A stretch of DNA of 35,107 bases from an uncultured Saccharofermentans sp. (GCA_905234715.1 CAJOJI010000021.1:21323-56429), one strand, 5' to 3'. Positions 17,153-25,694 are shown, counted from the first letter of the stretch. Numbers and translations: made by a program. The notes: generated by a model from the letters alone, not told the origin.

Positions 17153-18253
17153 ATGAGTAAGAAAAGCCATGATTCTGAAGGGAACAAACTCCGTAAGAAG
17201 TCTAAGGCATTAAGATATTTTGTTAGGATCCTGTCAGCATTTTTAGGCCTGACAGTAGGTTTTTGTCTTTACTGGGTCTATATTTTCGGCGGAACATTCG
17301 TATCAGTACCTGTTGTAAATAAGGAAGATTATTCGACTATGGATCTTTCAGAAGGTGGCAGTACTACCGGCGGAGATGTAACATCCTCCTGGTTTGATGG
17401 TGGTCACACAAGACTTTACTATGATCCGTCACATCCGATCATTGAGGTAAAGCAGAAGGATCCTAATATTGAGAACATCCTTGTATTCGGTATTGATGCC
17501 AGAGGCACGGATGACTATGCATGCCGTACTGACTGCATGATGATCCTTTCTATCAATAAGAAAGATAATTCATTAAAAATCATTTCTCTTATGAGAGATA
17601 CGGCTGTTTATATCGGTGATACCGAAGATACACTTGGAACCAGACTTAACAAGCTTAATTCCGCTTATCACTTTGGCGGAGTAGGCGAGATGATCAACAC
17701 GATCAACGTCATCTTCGATCTTGATATCCAGCGATTCGTTATGTTCGATTTCGGTAGTGCTGCAGATACTATAGATCTTGTTGGTGGTGTTGAGATAGAT
17801 GTTAAGCCTGAAGAAATCCCTTATATAAATCAGGACCTTGATGAGACACGTGCTCTCGACGGCAATAATTCTCCCTATGTCACAACAAGCGGACTTCAGG
17901 TTCTTGATGGACATCAGGCTGTAGGGTGGTCCAGAATCAGATATCTTGATTCCGATTTCGTCAGAGCTTCAAGGCAAAGGACTGTAGCTACAGCGATGAT
18001 GACAAAAGTAAACGGTATGTCTTATGGTCAAAAACTTCAGCTTTTAAACGATTCGGCAGGAGTATTCGAGACAAATATGAATACTGCTGATATAATGCGT
18101 GTGGCATTGAATTGTTTTGCATGCTTAGAAAATAGAGAAGAATACAGATTTCCTGAGGATGGAACTTACACTGTTCAGAACGATCCTTGGATGATGTTGA
18201 TAGATTTTGACGAACAAAAACAAAGAATAAACGACTATATTTGGGGTGAATAA
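17153..18253 (+). CDS. LytR-CpsA-Psr (LCP) family cell-wall ligase
   Basis: LCP proteins attach undecaprenyl-phosphate-linked glycopolymers such as teichoic acid or capsule to peptidoglycan. The 366-residue protein has a short basic cytosolic end, one membrane segment (about 24-46) and a large outside domain. The domain begins at NILVFGIDARG, followed by the conserved RTDCMMILSI and SLMRDTAVYI strands and later SRIRYLDSDFVRASRQR, which holds the Arg residues that bind pyrophosphate lipid. All family motifs are present. It is followed after two bases by the PP2C-like/SH3b membrane protein, so the two are surely co-transcribed. That pairing suggests a link between wall-polymer attachment and an envelope sensor. 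A promoter lies upstream. Confidence 0.9.
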   Translation: MSKKSHDSEGNKLRKKSKALRYFVRILSAFLGLTVGFCLYWVYIFGGTFVSVPVVNKEDYSTMDLSEGGSTTGGDVTSSWFDGGHTRLYYDPSHPIIEVKQKDPNIENILVFGIDARGTDDYACRTDCMMILSINKKDNSLKIISLMRDTAVYIGDTEDTLGTRLNKLNSAYHFGGVGEMINTINVIFDLDIQRFVMFDFGSAADTIDLVGGVEIDVKPEEIPYINQDLDETRALDGNNSPYVTTSGLQVLDGHQAVGWSRIRYLDSDFVRASRQRTVATAMMTKVNGMSYGQKLQLLNDSAGVFETNMNTADIMRVALNCFACLENREEYRFPEDGTYTVQNDPWMMLIDFDEQKQRINDYIWGE

Positions 18254-18255
18254 AG

Positions 18256-20073
18256 ATGAGTAAGACAGTTGCAACTTGTATTGCCGAGACTAACCTGATT
18301 CAGGGTGAACCTCAGGAGAACGTATTCTTTCTTACGCTTTCCCGTAAGATCGAAGACTTCCCGAACGAGTTCTTAAGAACAGCCAGATCCACATCTCCGA
18401 TCCAGATCTGCGCCATCTTCTCGACAATCGGTCCTGACAATCTTTCTGCAGTACTGAACCTTGAACTTAATGCAGAACTCGAAAAGATCGCTGCAGCATG
18501 TTCAAATCAGGCAGTTCTTGATTTCGACGGTTTCGCAAACCAGGTTATCAACACCCTTAACGTTAAGGTATGCAATTTCGCAGCCAACAAGGGAACACAG
18601 TTCAAGACATCAATGTCCATGTTCGTCATCGAAGGCGACATTCTCCGTGTTATCCATGTCGGTATCACAAAGGCAGTTCTTTTCAGAAACAACCGTATCA
18701 TGCTCCTCACAGAAGAGCAGACAGTTGCACACAGATATGTTCAGATGGGCGCTATCCAGGCTTCAGAGGAGCTTACACACCCCGAGAACATGAACCTTAC
18801 ACAGTATCTCGGTAAGATGCCTCAGGAAGGACCCGTAAACGCTGATAAGAAGGTTCACTTAAAGCTTCAGGACGACGACGAATTGTTCCTCATGGGTGTA
18901 GGAATCTCCAGAAAGCTTCCTTCTCAGATGCGTAATTCCATCATCGCTAAGCCTTTATCAACAGAGGTTAAGTCCAAGGAAATCATTAATGCAGCAGTAA
19001 GCTACGGCCTCAAAGCAGGTCTTACGCTCATCGACATCAAGGTAGAATCAACATTCCTGCTTCCCGGTGATGCTGTTATCAACAATAACCTCAAGAGCGA
19101 TGCTCAGGTAGCTTCAAGACCCGGCAATGCTCAGCAGGCAAAGTCCAATGCTTACAGCAATTTCGTTTCAGACAACGATTCATCTGACACTATCAACTTC
19201 GTACCCGGTGCCGGCGGCAACGGAATCTCCGAAGCTGAAGAGGAGCCCATCGTGAATGAGAAGAAAGAGAAGATCAAGACGGTAATCATTCCTATCGTTA
19301 TCTTCATCGTATGCATCGTACTGGGCTTCGGTGTTACTTTCATGATCTTCAACATGAAGAATCTCATCAACTTCACGGAAGCTACAACATCACTCCTTAA
19401 CGCAAATGCAGCAGGATCAGTCCTCTATGCATCCAGCGACGGAGTTCCGGTATATTCATCTCCTTCTCTTGACGGTACGGTTATTGCCCAGCTCAAGCGT
19501 GGCGATGTCGTAACACTTCAGGAAAAGGTTGACGATACTTTCTCTAAGGTCATCACAGCTAACAACGTAACAGGTTATATCCTTACAGCTCAGCTTCTTG
19601 ATCAGGATCCTACAAAGAATGATCCTACAACATCAATGACAGGTGATCCCACACCTGTTCCGCATACAACAGCTACTGAATCGACAGTTGTTGTCGAGAC
19701 AACTGCTGTTCAGACAGACAGAGTCAACAACGGCGGCGGAAACACCACAACTACAACTACAACAGCTGAGGAGACAACTACAACAACTACTGATCCTAAT
19801 TCTGTAGAACCCGGTGAAAGTGATACTGCAACTCCTACACCAGAGGCTACACCCACTCCTGAACCTACACCTGAAGATACTACACCCACTGGTAATGAAG
19901 GTGGTGAAGGCGGCGAAAACGGCGGTGGATCCGAAGGCGGCGAAAACGGTGGCGGTTCCGAAGGCGGTGGTTCCGAAGGTGGTTCCGGTGAAGGCGGCTC
20001 CGGTGGCGAAGGTGGTGCCGGCGAAGGCGGCGCTGGTGAAGGCGGTGCCGGCGGCGAAGGCGGAACAGTTTAA
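18256..20073 (+). CDS. Degenerate PP2C-like / SH3b membrane protein with Gly-rich tail
   Basis: The 605-residue protein has four parts. Residues 1-270 follow the PP2C (PPM) phosphatase fold in order, but the metal-binding acids are replaced: the usual N-E-D motif reads QEN (20-22), the D-G-M-G-G motif reads FSTIG (55-59) and G-D-S-R reads GITK (136-139). The rest of that strand, AVLFRNNRIMLLTEEQ, still looks PP2C-like. A membrane segment covers about 342-366. Outside is a bacterial SH3 domain (about 388-455, VPVYSSPSLDGTVIAQL), a Thr/Pro-rich linker to about 545 and a Gly/Glu/Ser tail to the end. I infer a non-catalytic PP2C-like cytosolic domain coupled to a wall-binding SH3 domain. It lies two bases after the LCP gene and ends at a strong terminator. 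Confidence 0.7.
   Translation: MSKTVATCIAETNLIQGEPQENVFFLTLSRKIEDFPNEFLRTARSTSPIQICAIFSTIGPDNLSAVLNLELNAELEKIAAACSNQAVLDFDGFANQVINTLNVKVCNFAANKGTQFKTSMSMFVIEGDILRVIHVGITKAVLFRNNRIMLLTEEQTVAHRYVQMGAIQASEELTHPENMNLTQYLGKMPQEGPVNADKKVHLKLQDDDELFLMGVGISRKLPSQMRNSIIAKPLSTEVKSKEIINAAVSYGLKAGLTLIDIKVESTFLLPGDAVINNNLKSDAQVASRPGNAQQAKSNAYSNFVSDNDSSDTINFVPGAGGNGISEAEEEPIVNEKKEKIKTVIIPIVIFIVCIVLGFGVTFMIFNMKNLINFTEATTSLLNANAAGSVLYASSDGVPVYSSPSLDGTVIAQLKRGDVVTLQEKVDDTFSKVITANNVTGYILTAQLLDQDPTKNDPTTSMTGDPTPVPHTTATESTVVVETTAVQTDRVNNGGGNTTTTTTTAEETTTTTTDPNSVEPGESDTATPTPEATPTPEPTPEDTTPTGNEGGEGGENGGGSEGGENGGGSEGGGSEGGSGEGGSGGEGGAGEGGAGEGGAGGEGGTV
19894..20070 (+). repeat. Gly/Glu/Ser low-complexity repeat in the SH3b protein
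   Basis: About 59 codons encode units such as GGENGGGSE and GEGGAGEGG, varied by synonymous changes (GGC/GGT), so it is not an exact DNA repeat. It encodes the flexible C terminus. Confidence 0.8.
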
Positions 20074-20097
20074 TCTGCTTCTAATGTAATTACTATT

Positions 20098-20130
20098 GAG
20101 GATGTCACGATGTGGCATCCTCTTTTATTT
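20098..20130 (+). terminator. Terminator of the LCP/PP2C-like operon
   Basis: GAGGATGTCAC (20098-20108) pairs with GTGGCATCCTC (20112-20122) around a GAT loop, with one wobble, then TTTTATTT. Confidence 0.9.
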
Positions 20131-20138
20131 AGGCGCGC

Positions 20139-20179
20139 AAATAAAATACCCACTGAATCTCGATGGTATCAGTGGGTAT
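20139..20179 (-). terminator. Terminator of lysC, possibly bidirectional
   Basis: ATACCCACTGA (20146-20156) and TCAGTGGGTAT (20169-20179) form a perfect 11-base stem. On the reverse strand it is followed by TTTATTT just after the lysC stop; on the forward strand a T-rich run also follows. Confidence 0.85.
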
Positions 20180-20204
20180 TGTGTTTTGTGTTTTTGTTCA
20201 GAAA

Positions 20205-21557
20205 TTAATAACGGAACAATTCCTTGTAGAGAACTCTTACAGCGTATGAGCAGTAGGATTCGGATACACCGAACATCATTGAGATCTCGGATGCGCCCTG
20301 GTTAACGATTCTCAAGTTGATGCCGGCATTGGAGAGGGCAGAAGCTGCTCTTGCCATGATACCGACTGAATTTGCCATAGCTTCACCGACGATCATGACG
20401 ATTGCGAGATCTCTGTCTACGCTTACGTCTGCTTCAAGTTCCTTCTTGATGCGGTCTACGATGATTGCTTCTTTTTCCTCTGTGAAGTACTTCTTGCGGA
20501 GAACGATAGTAACTGTGTCGATTCCGGAAGGAATGTGGTCGATCGAGATTGCTTCATCAGAGAAGATCTTGAGGAGCTGAGCAAGGAAACCGACCTGACG
20601 GTTCATCATGTACTTGCTTACTGTAACTGTAGCAAAGCCCTTGTCGCCGGCGATACCTGTTACGAGTGAATCGTAGTGTGAACGCTTGGATACGATCATA
20701 GTACCCTTTGCTGAAGGGTTGTTTGTGTTCTTGATGTTGAGAGGGATACCGCGTGCGAATACAGGGTAGATAGACTCTTCGTGAAGAACTGTGAATCCTG
20801 CATAAGAGAGCTCTCTCATTTCATCGTAAGTGATCTCTGTGATAGGGAAGGGATTCTTTACCAGGTTGGGGTTAACAGCGAAAACGTTGTCAACGTCTGT
20901 CCAGTTCTCATATACGTCAGCACCGACGGATGCTGCGAGAATTGAACCTGTGATGTCGGAACCGCCTCTGGAGAATGTGATGATCTTGCCTGTCTTGGAT
21001 ACTCCATAGAAACCGGGGAAAACGAGGATAACGTCTGTCTCATCCTTGAGCTTTGCGAGATTGTCATAAGTCTCAGGGAGGATTACAGCTTTGCCTGCCT
21101 CATCGTGCTCCAAGTAAAGACCGCATTCATCAGGATTGCAGTACTTTGACGGATGTCCTGTTGATGTGAGGTAGAAAGCTACGAGACGTGCGCAGCAGTC
21201 TTCGCCCATGGCCTTGACTGAATCGAGGTAAGCGACGTCTTCAGTGTAGTCTGCCTTAACGATCTTGAGGAGTCTTTCCTCGATGTCGGGAAGGACTTCC
21301 TTGATGCCGAGCTCGTCAGCAATCTCTTCGTAGCGGGCAAGAACTGCCTCAACTTCTTTATCGTAGGATTCGCCGGCCAGTCTTGCCTTGGCAACGGCAA
21401 TGAGAAGGTCCGTTACCTTGGTGTCGTCCTTTGTGCGCTTACCGGGCGCAGATACGACCATGATCTTTCGATCCTCGTCTGCTAAGAGAATGTTGCAGAC
21501 CTTTTGAATCTGGAATGCGTTGGCAAGAGATGATCCGCCGAATTTAGTAACTTTCAT
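20205..21557 (-). CDS. lysC: Aspartate kinase
   Basis: Aspartate kinase phosphorylates aspartate, the first step toward lysine, threonine, methionine and diaminopimelate. The 450-residue protein begins with the signature KFGGSSLAN, has the phosphate-binding FSRGGSDITGS segment (about 195-205), and ends in two ACT-type regulatory segments (from about 315, including VGIMARAASALSNAGINL). It is the monofunctional kind, with no homoserine dehydrogenase domain. GGAG lies nine bases before the ATG. The leader is too short to contain a lysine riboswitch, so feedback is probably by ACT-domain ligand binding. It is a single-gene unit with its own terminator, transcribed away from the YqeG-type gene. 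Confidence 0.95.
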   Translation of the reverse strand: MKVTKFGGSSLANAFQIQKVCNILLADEDRKIMVVSAPGKRTKDDTKVTDLLIAVAKARLAGESYDKEVEAVLARYEEIADELGIKEVLPDIEERLLKIVKADYTEDVAYLDSVKAMGEDCCARLVAFYLTSTGHPSKYCNPDECGLYLEHDEAGKAVILPETYDNLAKLKDETDVILVFPGFYGVSKTGKIITFSRGGSDITGSILAASVGADVYENWTDVDNVFAVNPNLVKNPFPITEITYDEMRELSYAGFTVLHEESIYPVFARGIPLNIKNTNNPSAKGTMIVSKRSHYDSLVTGIAGDKGFATVTVSKYMMNRQVGFLAQLLKIFSDEAISIDHIPSGIDTVTIVLRKKYFTEEKEAIIVDRIKKELEADVSVDRDLAIVMIVGEAMANSVGIMARAASALSNAGINLRIVNQGASEISMMFGVSESYCSYAVRVLYKELFRY

Positions 21558-21593
21558 TGTTTTATGCTCCTTGACTTGTCATATAGCCATATA

Positions 21594-21602
21594 ATAATAT
21601 CA
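21594..21602 (-). promoter_or_regulatory. Extended -10 promoter of lysC
   Basis: On the reverse strand this reads TGATATTAT, about 37 bases before the lysC start. No good -35 is seen. Confidence 0.4.
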
Positions 21603-21671
21603 CAGGCGCGAAAAAATATGATTATAATTATTTTGACGCGTAAATTTAGTCTGCCTGTAAAGGAGTACTCT

Positions 21672-22162
21672 TTGAATATATTCAAGGCACGCTAGATGGC
21701 ATACTTGCCACTGTCCACATCCCGTGGGACGAGCTTTACGGCAGCGGTATAGAAACGGCTCTTCTGGATTTCGACAACACGCTTGGCCCCGATCACGCGA
21801 CAGAACCTGAAGAATACAGTTATGAGTGCGTTAAGATGATCGAAGAGAAGGGCATAAGGTGCTGTCTGGTATCCAATGCCAAGTCCGGAAGATCTGCAAA
21901 GATAGCTGAGATGCTCGGTATTCCCGTGGTTACTTATGCTAATAAGCCCGGAACGTCGGGAATCTTTCGCGCCATTGAACTCATGAAGACCACGCCTGAA
22001 AAGAGCGTGATGGTCGGCGACCAGGTATTTACGGATGTCATAGCGGGCAACAGGGCGGGGGTCCGTACCTTCATGGTGGAGAAGCTCCACAAGAAGGAGA
22101 TATGGTATGTTTTACTCAAGCGCCCGTTTGAGAAACTGGTAAGACTTATCGGTAAATTTTGA
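21672..22162 (+). pseudogene. YqeG-type HAD-family phosphatase (frameshifted near the start)
   Basis: HAD phosphatases of the YqeG/YrdC-associated type act on small phosphorylated substrates; the exact substrate is unknown. The body is clear: ALLDFDNTL with the nucleophile Asp, VSNAKSG as motif II, then KPGTSG and VGDQVFTDVIAGNRAG as motifs III and IV. This frame has no start codon of its own upstream of the DFDNTL motif. The best start is TTG 21672, six bases after GGAG, in a frame that stops at TAG 21693 after MNIFKAR. Adding one base near 21692 (CGC-CTA instead of CGCTA) joins it to LDGILATVHIPWDEL and gives 163 residues, a normal length. I therefore suspect one base missing from the sequence. 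A 14-base palindrome covers the start codon. Confidence 0.65.
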
Positions 22163-22188
22163 TAATATGACTAAAAAGCTTTGGCTAC

Positions 22189-22217
22189 TTGCATAGAATG
22201 ACTCTTTCAAGTAAAAT
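22189..22217 (+). promoter_or_regulatory. Promoter of efp
   Basis: TTGCAT (22189-22194) is 17 bases from TAAAAT (22212-22217), about 43 bases before the efp start. Confidence 0.6.
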
Positions 22218-22259
22218 TACACAGTTAAGCACTTATTTATTAAAAAAGGAGAAATATTT

Positions 22260-22817
22260 ATGATCAGCGCAGGAGACTTCAGAAACGGTTTGTGTTTTGA
22301 GATGGACGATCAGGTTTATCAGGTCGTTGAGTTCCAGCACGTTAAGCCCGGTAAAGGAGCTGCATTCGTAAGAACAAAGTACAAGAACGTTAAGACAGGT
22401 TCTGTAGTAGAAAGATCTTTCAACCCTAACGAAAAGTTTGAGCAGGCTCAGCTCACAAGACAGGATATGCAGTATATCTATTCTGACGGCGATCTTTACT
22501 ACTTCATGGATCAGGAGACATATGAGCAGACACCTATCCACCAGGATAAGATCGGCGACGGCATCAAGTTCCTCAAGGAAGAGATGGTTTGCAAGGTTGT
22601 ATCTTACAAGGGCGATATCTTCCAGGTAGAGCTTCCTATCACAGTTGTACTTGAGATCACAGAGTGCGAGCCCGGTGTTAAGGGTGATACAGCAAACAAC
22701 GCATCCAAGTATGCTACTCTTGAGACAGGCGCTGTTGTTAAGGTACCTCTCTTCGTTAACCAGAACGAGAAGATCAAGGTTGATACAAGAACAGGCGAAT
22801 ATCTCGAAAGAGCTTAA
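22260..22817 (+). CDS. efp: Translation elongation factor P
   Basis: EF-P rescues ribosomes stalled at proline runs. The 185-residue protein has the three-domain layout: KOW-like domain I with the loop [10 protein letters not shown], whose Lys32 is the tip residue that many bacteria modify, then two OB-fold domains ending in [19 protein letters not shown] lies eight bases before the ATG. Codon choice is strongly biased, as in gdhA, which suits an abundant translation factor. It has its own promoter and a strong terminator. No modification enzyme gene is seen in the window. Confidence 0.97.
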   Translation: MISAGDFRNGLCFEMDDQVYQVVEFQHVKPGKGAAFVRTKYKNVKTGSVVERSFNPNEKFEQAQLTRQDMQYIYSDGDLYYFMDQETYEQTPIHQDKIGDGIKFLKEEMVCKVVSYKGDIFQVELPITVVLEITECEPGVKGDTANNASKYATLETGAVVKVPLFVNQNEKIKVDTRTGEYLERA

Positions 22818-22831
22818 TTCAGTAAATTCAG

Positions 22832-22870
22832 CTGCCGCCCGCGGAATTCTATCCGCCTGCGGCAGTTTTT
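22832..22870 (+). terminator. Terminator of efp
   Basis: CTGCCGC (22832-22838) pairs with GCGGCAG (22859-22865) and inner GCGGA with TCCGC around ATTCTA, separated by a 2x2 internal loop, then TTTTT. Confidence 0.9.
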
Positions 22871-22909
22871 ATCCGCACCTTTAAAGTTTAGAACATTCAA
22901 GGAACCGAT

Positions 22910-23278
22910 ATGGAAGACAATACTAACATCGAATCCATAAAAGGCGATCGGTCAATGACCCAGGGCTTTGTAGCCCAGTACGCATCTGAAGCTGCGCTCC
23001 AGATAGACGGTGTTTTGTCATTGGTTCCTTCTTTTGCGGTTGCACTTAAGGAAAAAGCAGGTGTGGTCCACGAGGGCAAAGGGGTAAGAGTTGTTTTCGG
23101 TGATGCCGAAGAAGGCTCCGTATCGATCACGGTTTATCCGGTCGTTAAGTACGGAATGATCATTCCCGAGATTGCCTGGATGATTCAGGAAAAGGTTAAA
23201 AAAGACGTCGAACGCTTTACCGGACTTACGGTAGAGAGTGTCGACGTTTATGTTTGCGGGGTTGAGGAGGTTTCATGA
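22910..23278 (+). CDS. Asp23/Gls24 family envelope stress protein
   Basis: Asp23/Gls24 proteins are small cytosolic proteins that gather at the membrane through the AmaP anchor and are linked to alkaline and cell-envelope stress. The 122-residue product has the family layout: alternating strands (VRVVFGDAEEGSVSITVYPVVKYG) and the closing helix IAWMIQEKVKKDVERFTGL with VDVYVCGV. The next gene encodes an AmaP-like protein, overlapping by four bases (ATGA), which confirms the assignment. It heads the asp23-amaP-DUF2273-nusB cluster common in Firmicutes. Confidence 0.85.
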   Translation: MEDNTNIESIKGDRSMTQGFVAQYASEAALQIDGVLSLVPSFAVALKEKAGVVHEGKGVRVVFGDAEEGSVSITVYPVVKYGMIIPEIAWMIQEKVKKDVERFTGLTVESVDVYVCGVEEVS

Positions 23279-23829
23279 ATTCCTTTATCAGAGCATTGAT
23301 GTTCATTTATTCTGTTGTAATAGCCGTCATTTCTGTCGTGCTGTTATATGCTCTTGTCGATGACGGTATCTTTGCGGATATCCTGTCGCCTCTGTCCACC
23401 ATAGTTACGGGCCCTGTAAGCAGATATATCTATCTCGGCGTTCTGATGCTTTTATTCATTACGTCGATCGTTTCCATAATGAACATAATCACATCAGGAA
23501 GACTTAACCGTACCAGACTCAGAAAGAATGATATCGGTACAGTTGATATCGGACCTGATGCAATCGAAAGTATCGCACTCAACGCTGCTAAGTCAGCACA
23601 GGTTGGTATAAAGAGCGCAAGATGCCATGTTGCTCCTGCCAAGAATCAGGCACTGAAAGTAACGGTATCCACAGAGCTTTATTCAAATGTTGAGATTCCT
23701 TCTTCAATGGCTAAGGTTCAGGAGAAGGTTAAGAAGGATATCGAGAGATATACCGGTATTGCAGTTGAACAGGTAATCGTCAGAGTCTCCAAGGTTGAGC
23801 AGGCTCAGACAAAGGTTGAGAGCAGATAA
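23275..23829 (+). CDS. amaP: Alkaline shock response membrane anchor AmaP
   Basis: AmaP anchors Asp23 to the membrane. The 184-residue protein has two N-terminal membrane segments (about 4-28 and 45-66) and then a cytosolic Asp23-like domain (about 85-175) ending in VKKDIERYTGIAVEQVIVRV, very similar to the closing helix and strand of the preceding Asp23 protein. The similarity suggests that the two partners share an ancestral domain. It overlaps the Asp23 gene by four bases and precedes the DUF2273 gene by two. Confidence 0.85.
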   Translation: MNSFIRALMFIYSVVIAVISVVLLYALVDDGIFADILSPLSTIVTGPVSRYIYLGVLMLLFITSIVSIMNIITSGRLNRTRLRKNDIGTVDIGPDAIESIALNAAKSAQVGIKSARCHVAPAKNQALKVTVSTELYSNVEIPSSMAKVQEKVKKDIERYTGIAVEQVIVRVSKVEQAQTKVESR

Positions 23830-23831
23830 TA

Positions 23832-24068
23832 ATGGAAAGGTTTTTATCCAAACTTTTCGAGAAACTTCGTAACACCAAAGCCGGTGTTATTTTTGCTGTC
23901 CTGTTTTTCATAATAGGATTATTGCTTTGTATATTCGGGTTCTTTAAGACCCTTTTTATCATATTAATGACAGCGGTAGGCTTCTTTGTAGGTTCGTTCC
24001 TCTTTTCCGATACGAGCAAGTTCAAGAAATTCCTTGACAGGATTTTGCCTCCGGGGAGGTTCAGATGA
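23832..24068 (+). CDS. DUF2273 small membrane protein
   Basis: The 78-residue protein has two hydrophobic segments (about 17-36 and 38-58) and a basic C terminus. DUF2273 proteins are encoded with Asp23 and AmaP in many Firmicutes and probably form part of the same membrane assembly. The start follows the amaP stop by two bases. It overlaps nusB by four bases (ATGA), so a stress-envelope module and a transcription factor are coupled here, as in other Clostridia. Confidence 0.8.
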   Translation: MERFLSKLFEKLRNTKAGVIFAVLFFIIGLLLCIFGFFKTLFIILMTAVGFFVGSFLFSDTSKFKKFLDRILPPGRFR

Positions 24069-24463
24069 GTAGGATTGAGACACGTGAGCGCGCTATGGAG
24101 TTGTTGTTCCAGATCGGTTTCAGGAATGACCCCATCAGTGATCAGATAGAGACATTCAAGGAGAATAATCCTGAGGTAGTTGAGGACGAAGCTTATTTCC
24201 TCGACATCGTTTATGGTGTCATCAACAGCAGAGACGAGCTTGATGAAAAGTTCGTTCCTTTCCTCAAGAAGTGGAAGCTCGAGCGTCTTCCTCAGACTGA
24301 CAGGATAATTCTCGAGATCGCGGTGTATGAGATCCTCACGGTTGAGGAGATCCCTACATCCGTATCTATAAATGAGGCAGTCAAGCTTGCCAAGAAATAC
24401 GGCACTGACAACTCATCATCTTATATTAACGGCGTATTGAGCAATTTCGAGAAGAGCATCTGA
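24065..24463 (+). CDS. nusB: Transcription antitermination factor NusB
   Basis: NusB joins NusE (S10) on boxA RNA to prevent early termination of rRNA transcription. The 132-residue all-helical protein shows the family features: REXALELLFQ-like start (RERAMELLFQIGF) and the conserved closing segment LPQTDRIILEIAVYEIL followed by VSINEAVKLAKKYGTDNSSSYINGVL. The start overlaps the DUF2273 gene and GGGGAGG lies just before it. xseA follows after four bases. Confidence 0.95.
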   Translation: MSRIETRERAMELLFQIGFRNDPISDQIETFKENNPEVVEDEAYFLDIVYGVINSRDELDEKFVPFLKKWKLERLPQTDRIILEIAVYEILTVEEIPTSVSINEAVKLAKKYGTDNSSSYINGVLSNFEKSI

Positions 24464-24467
24464 ACTC

Positions 24468-25694
24468 ATGTTCGACTTTGATAGCGTAAGCCGCCTTAAC
24501 GGCTACATAAAACAATCCCTCACTGACAATCCTTATCTTGCCGATTTTTCCGTAGTGGGCGAGATATCGCAGTATACTGTGTCTTCCAGGGATCATGCTT
24601 ATTTCTCTATCAAAGACGACCAGTGCGTTATCAACTGCGTAATTTTCGCAAGACAGAGATCACAGCTTAAAATAGAACCGGAGATCGGCATGAAGGTAAA
24701 GGTATTCGGCGGTGTCGATTTCTATGCGCAGGGAGGAAGACTCCAGATCGTTGCCACAAAGATCGAAGAGATCGGCGCCGGTGATCTTCACGAGCAGTTC
24801 AACAAACTGTTTAAGAAACTTCAGGACGAGGGACTTTTCGACGGCTCACACAAGAAAGCGATACCGATCCTTCCTAAGCGCATCGGCGTCGTTACATCTG
24901 CATCAGGCAAAGTTATTGCCGACATCGTTAACACGATCAGAAAAAGAAATCCCCATCACGATATCCTGCTTTATCCCGCAAGCGTTCAGGGAGCCGAGTG
25001 CCCTCCTGAAGTTATAAGCGGTATCAAGTACTTTAATGATTCCAAGAACGTTGATGTCATCATCGTTGCAAGAGGCGGCGGATCTTATGAAGAGCTTTTC
25101 TGCTTCAACGATGAAGGAATCGCAAGAGCAGTATATGCAAGTGAGATACCTGTTATTTCAGCCATCGGTCATGAACCTGATTACACGATCATCGACTATG
25201 TTGCTGACGTCAGAGCAGCAACTCCTACCGCTGCAGGTGAGATGGTAATCGCTTCTTATGACGACCAGAAAAAAGAGATAGATAATCTTGCGCTTAACCT
25301 TGATATATCGATCAATCAGTTTATTGATTCAAGACGCAAAGCACTGGATGTTTATAAGAACCATAAAGCACTTCATTCTCCCGCATACTATGCAAGCGAG
25401 CAGCAGGCTGTAGTAAGGGAACTGAGGATCAGGCTTGAGGCTTTGTCCGGAAGCTTTGTTAAGCAGACCGCTTCCGAGATAAATGAGGTCAAGGTAAGAC
25501 TCGATGCGCTTAATCCCGGCAATGTCCTTAAGAGAGGTTACTCTTATGTATGCGACGGCGACGGCAAAGCCATCGAATCGGTTAAGTCTGTAAACAAAGG
25601 CGACAATGTGGGTATCGTTTTGTCTGACGGTACTTTGTTAAGTGAGATCAAAGATATAACGAATAAAGATGACGGAGGAAACAAGAATGCCTGA
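24468..25694 (+). CDS. xseA: Exodeoxyribonuclease VII large subunit
   Basis: XseA with XseB degrades single-stranded DNA into short oligonucleotides and takes part in repair. The 408-residue protein has the N-terminal OB fold (FSVVGEISQYTVSSRDHAYFSIKDD, about 24-48, in two halves), the catalytic region with RIGVVTSASGKVIADI and VARGGGSYEEL, GHEPDYTIIDYVADVRAATPTAAGE, and a coiled-coil C-terminal part that binds the small subunit. The length fits the family. It starts four bases after nusB and overlaps xseB by eight bases. Confidence 0.95.
   Translation: MFDFDSVSRLNGYIKQSLTDNPYLADFSVVGEISQYTVSSRDHAYFSIKDDQCVINCVIFARQRSQLKIEPEIGMKVKVFGGVDFYAQGGRLQIVATKIEEIGAGDLHEQFNKLFKKLQDEGLFDGSHKKAIPILPKRIGVVTSASGKVIADIVNTIRKRNPHHDILLYPASVQGAECPPEVISGIKYFNDSKNVDVIIVARGGGSYEELFCFNDEGIARAVYASEIPVISAIGHEPDYTIIDYVADVRAATPTAAGEMVIASYDDQKKEIDNLALNLDISINQFIDSRRKALDVYKNHKALHSPAYYASEQQAVVRELRIRLEALSGSFVKQTASEINEVKVRLDALNPGNVLKRGYSYVCDGDGKAIESVKSVNKGDNVGIVLSDGTLLSEIKDITNKDDGGNKNA

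Noticed and set aside
19894..20070. CRISPR-like or exact tandem DNA repeat
   Set aside because: Units vary by synonymous codons and sit within a coding frame; no spacers.
19633..20118. Reverse frame rich in Ala, Thr, Cys and Ser opposite the Gly-rich tail
   Set aside because: It arises from the repeat composition of the forward gene.
21558..21671. Lysine riboswitch before lysC
   Set aside because: The leader is too short and lacks the multi-helix pattern.
25669..25686. Earlier ATG for xseB at 25669
   Set aside because: It overlaps the binding site of the better start at 25687 and adds residues outside the family.
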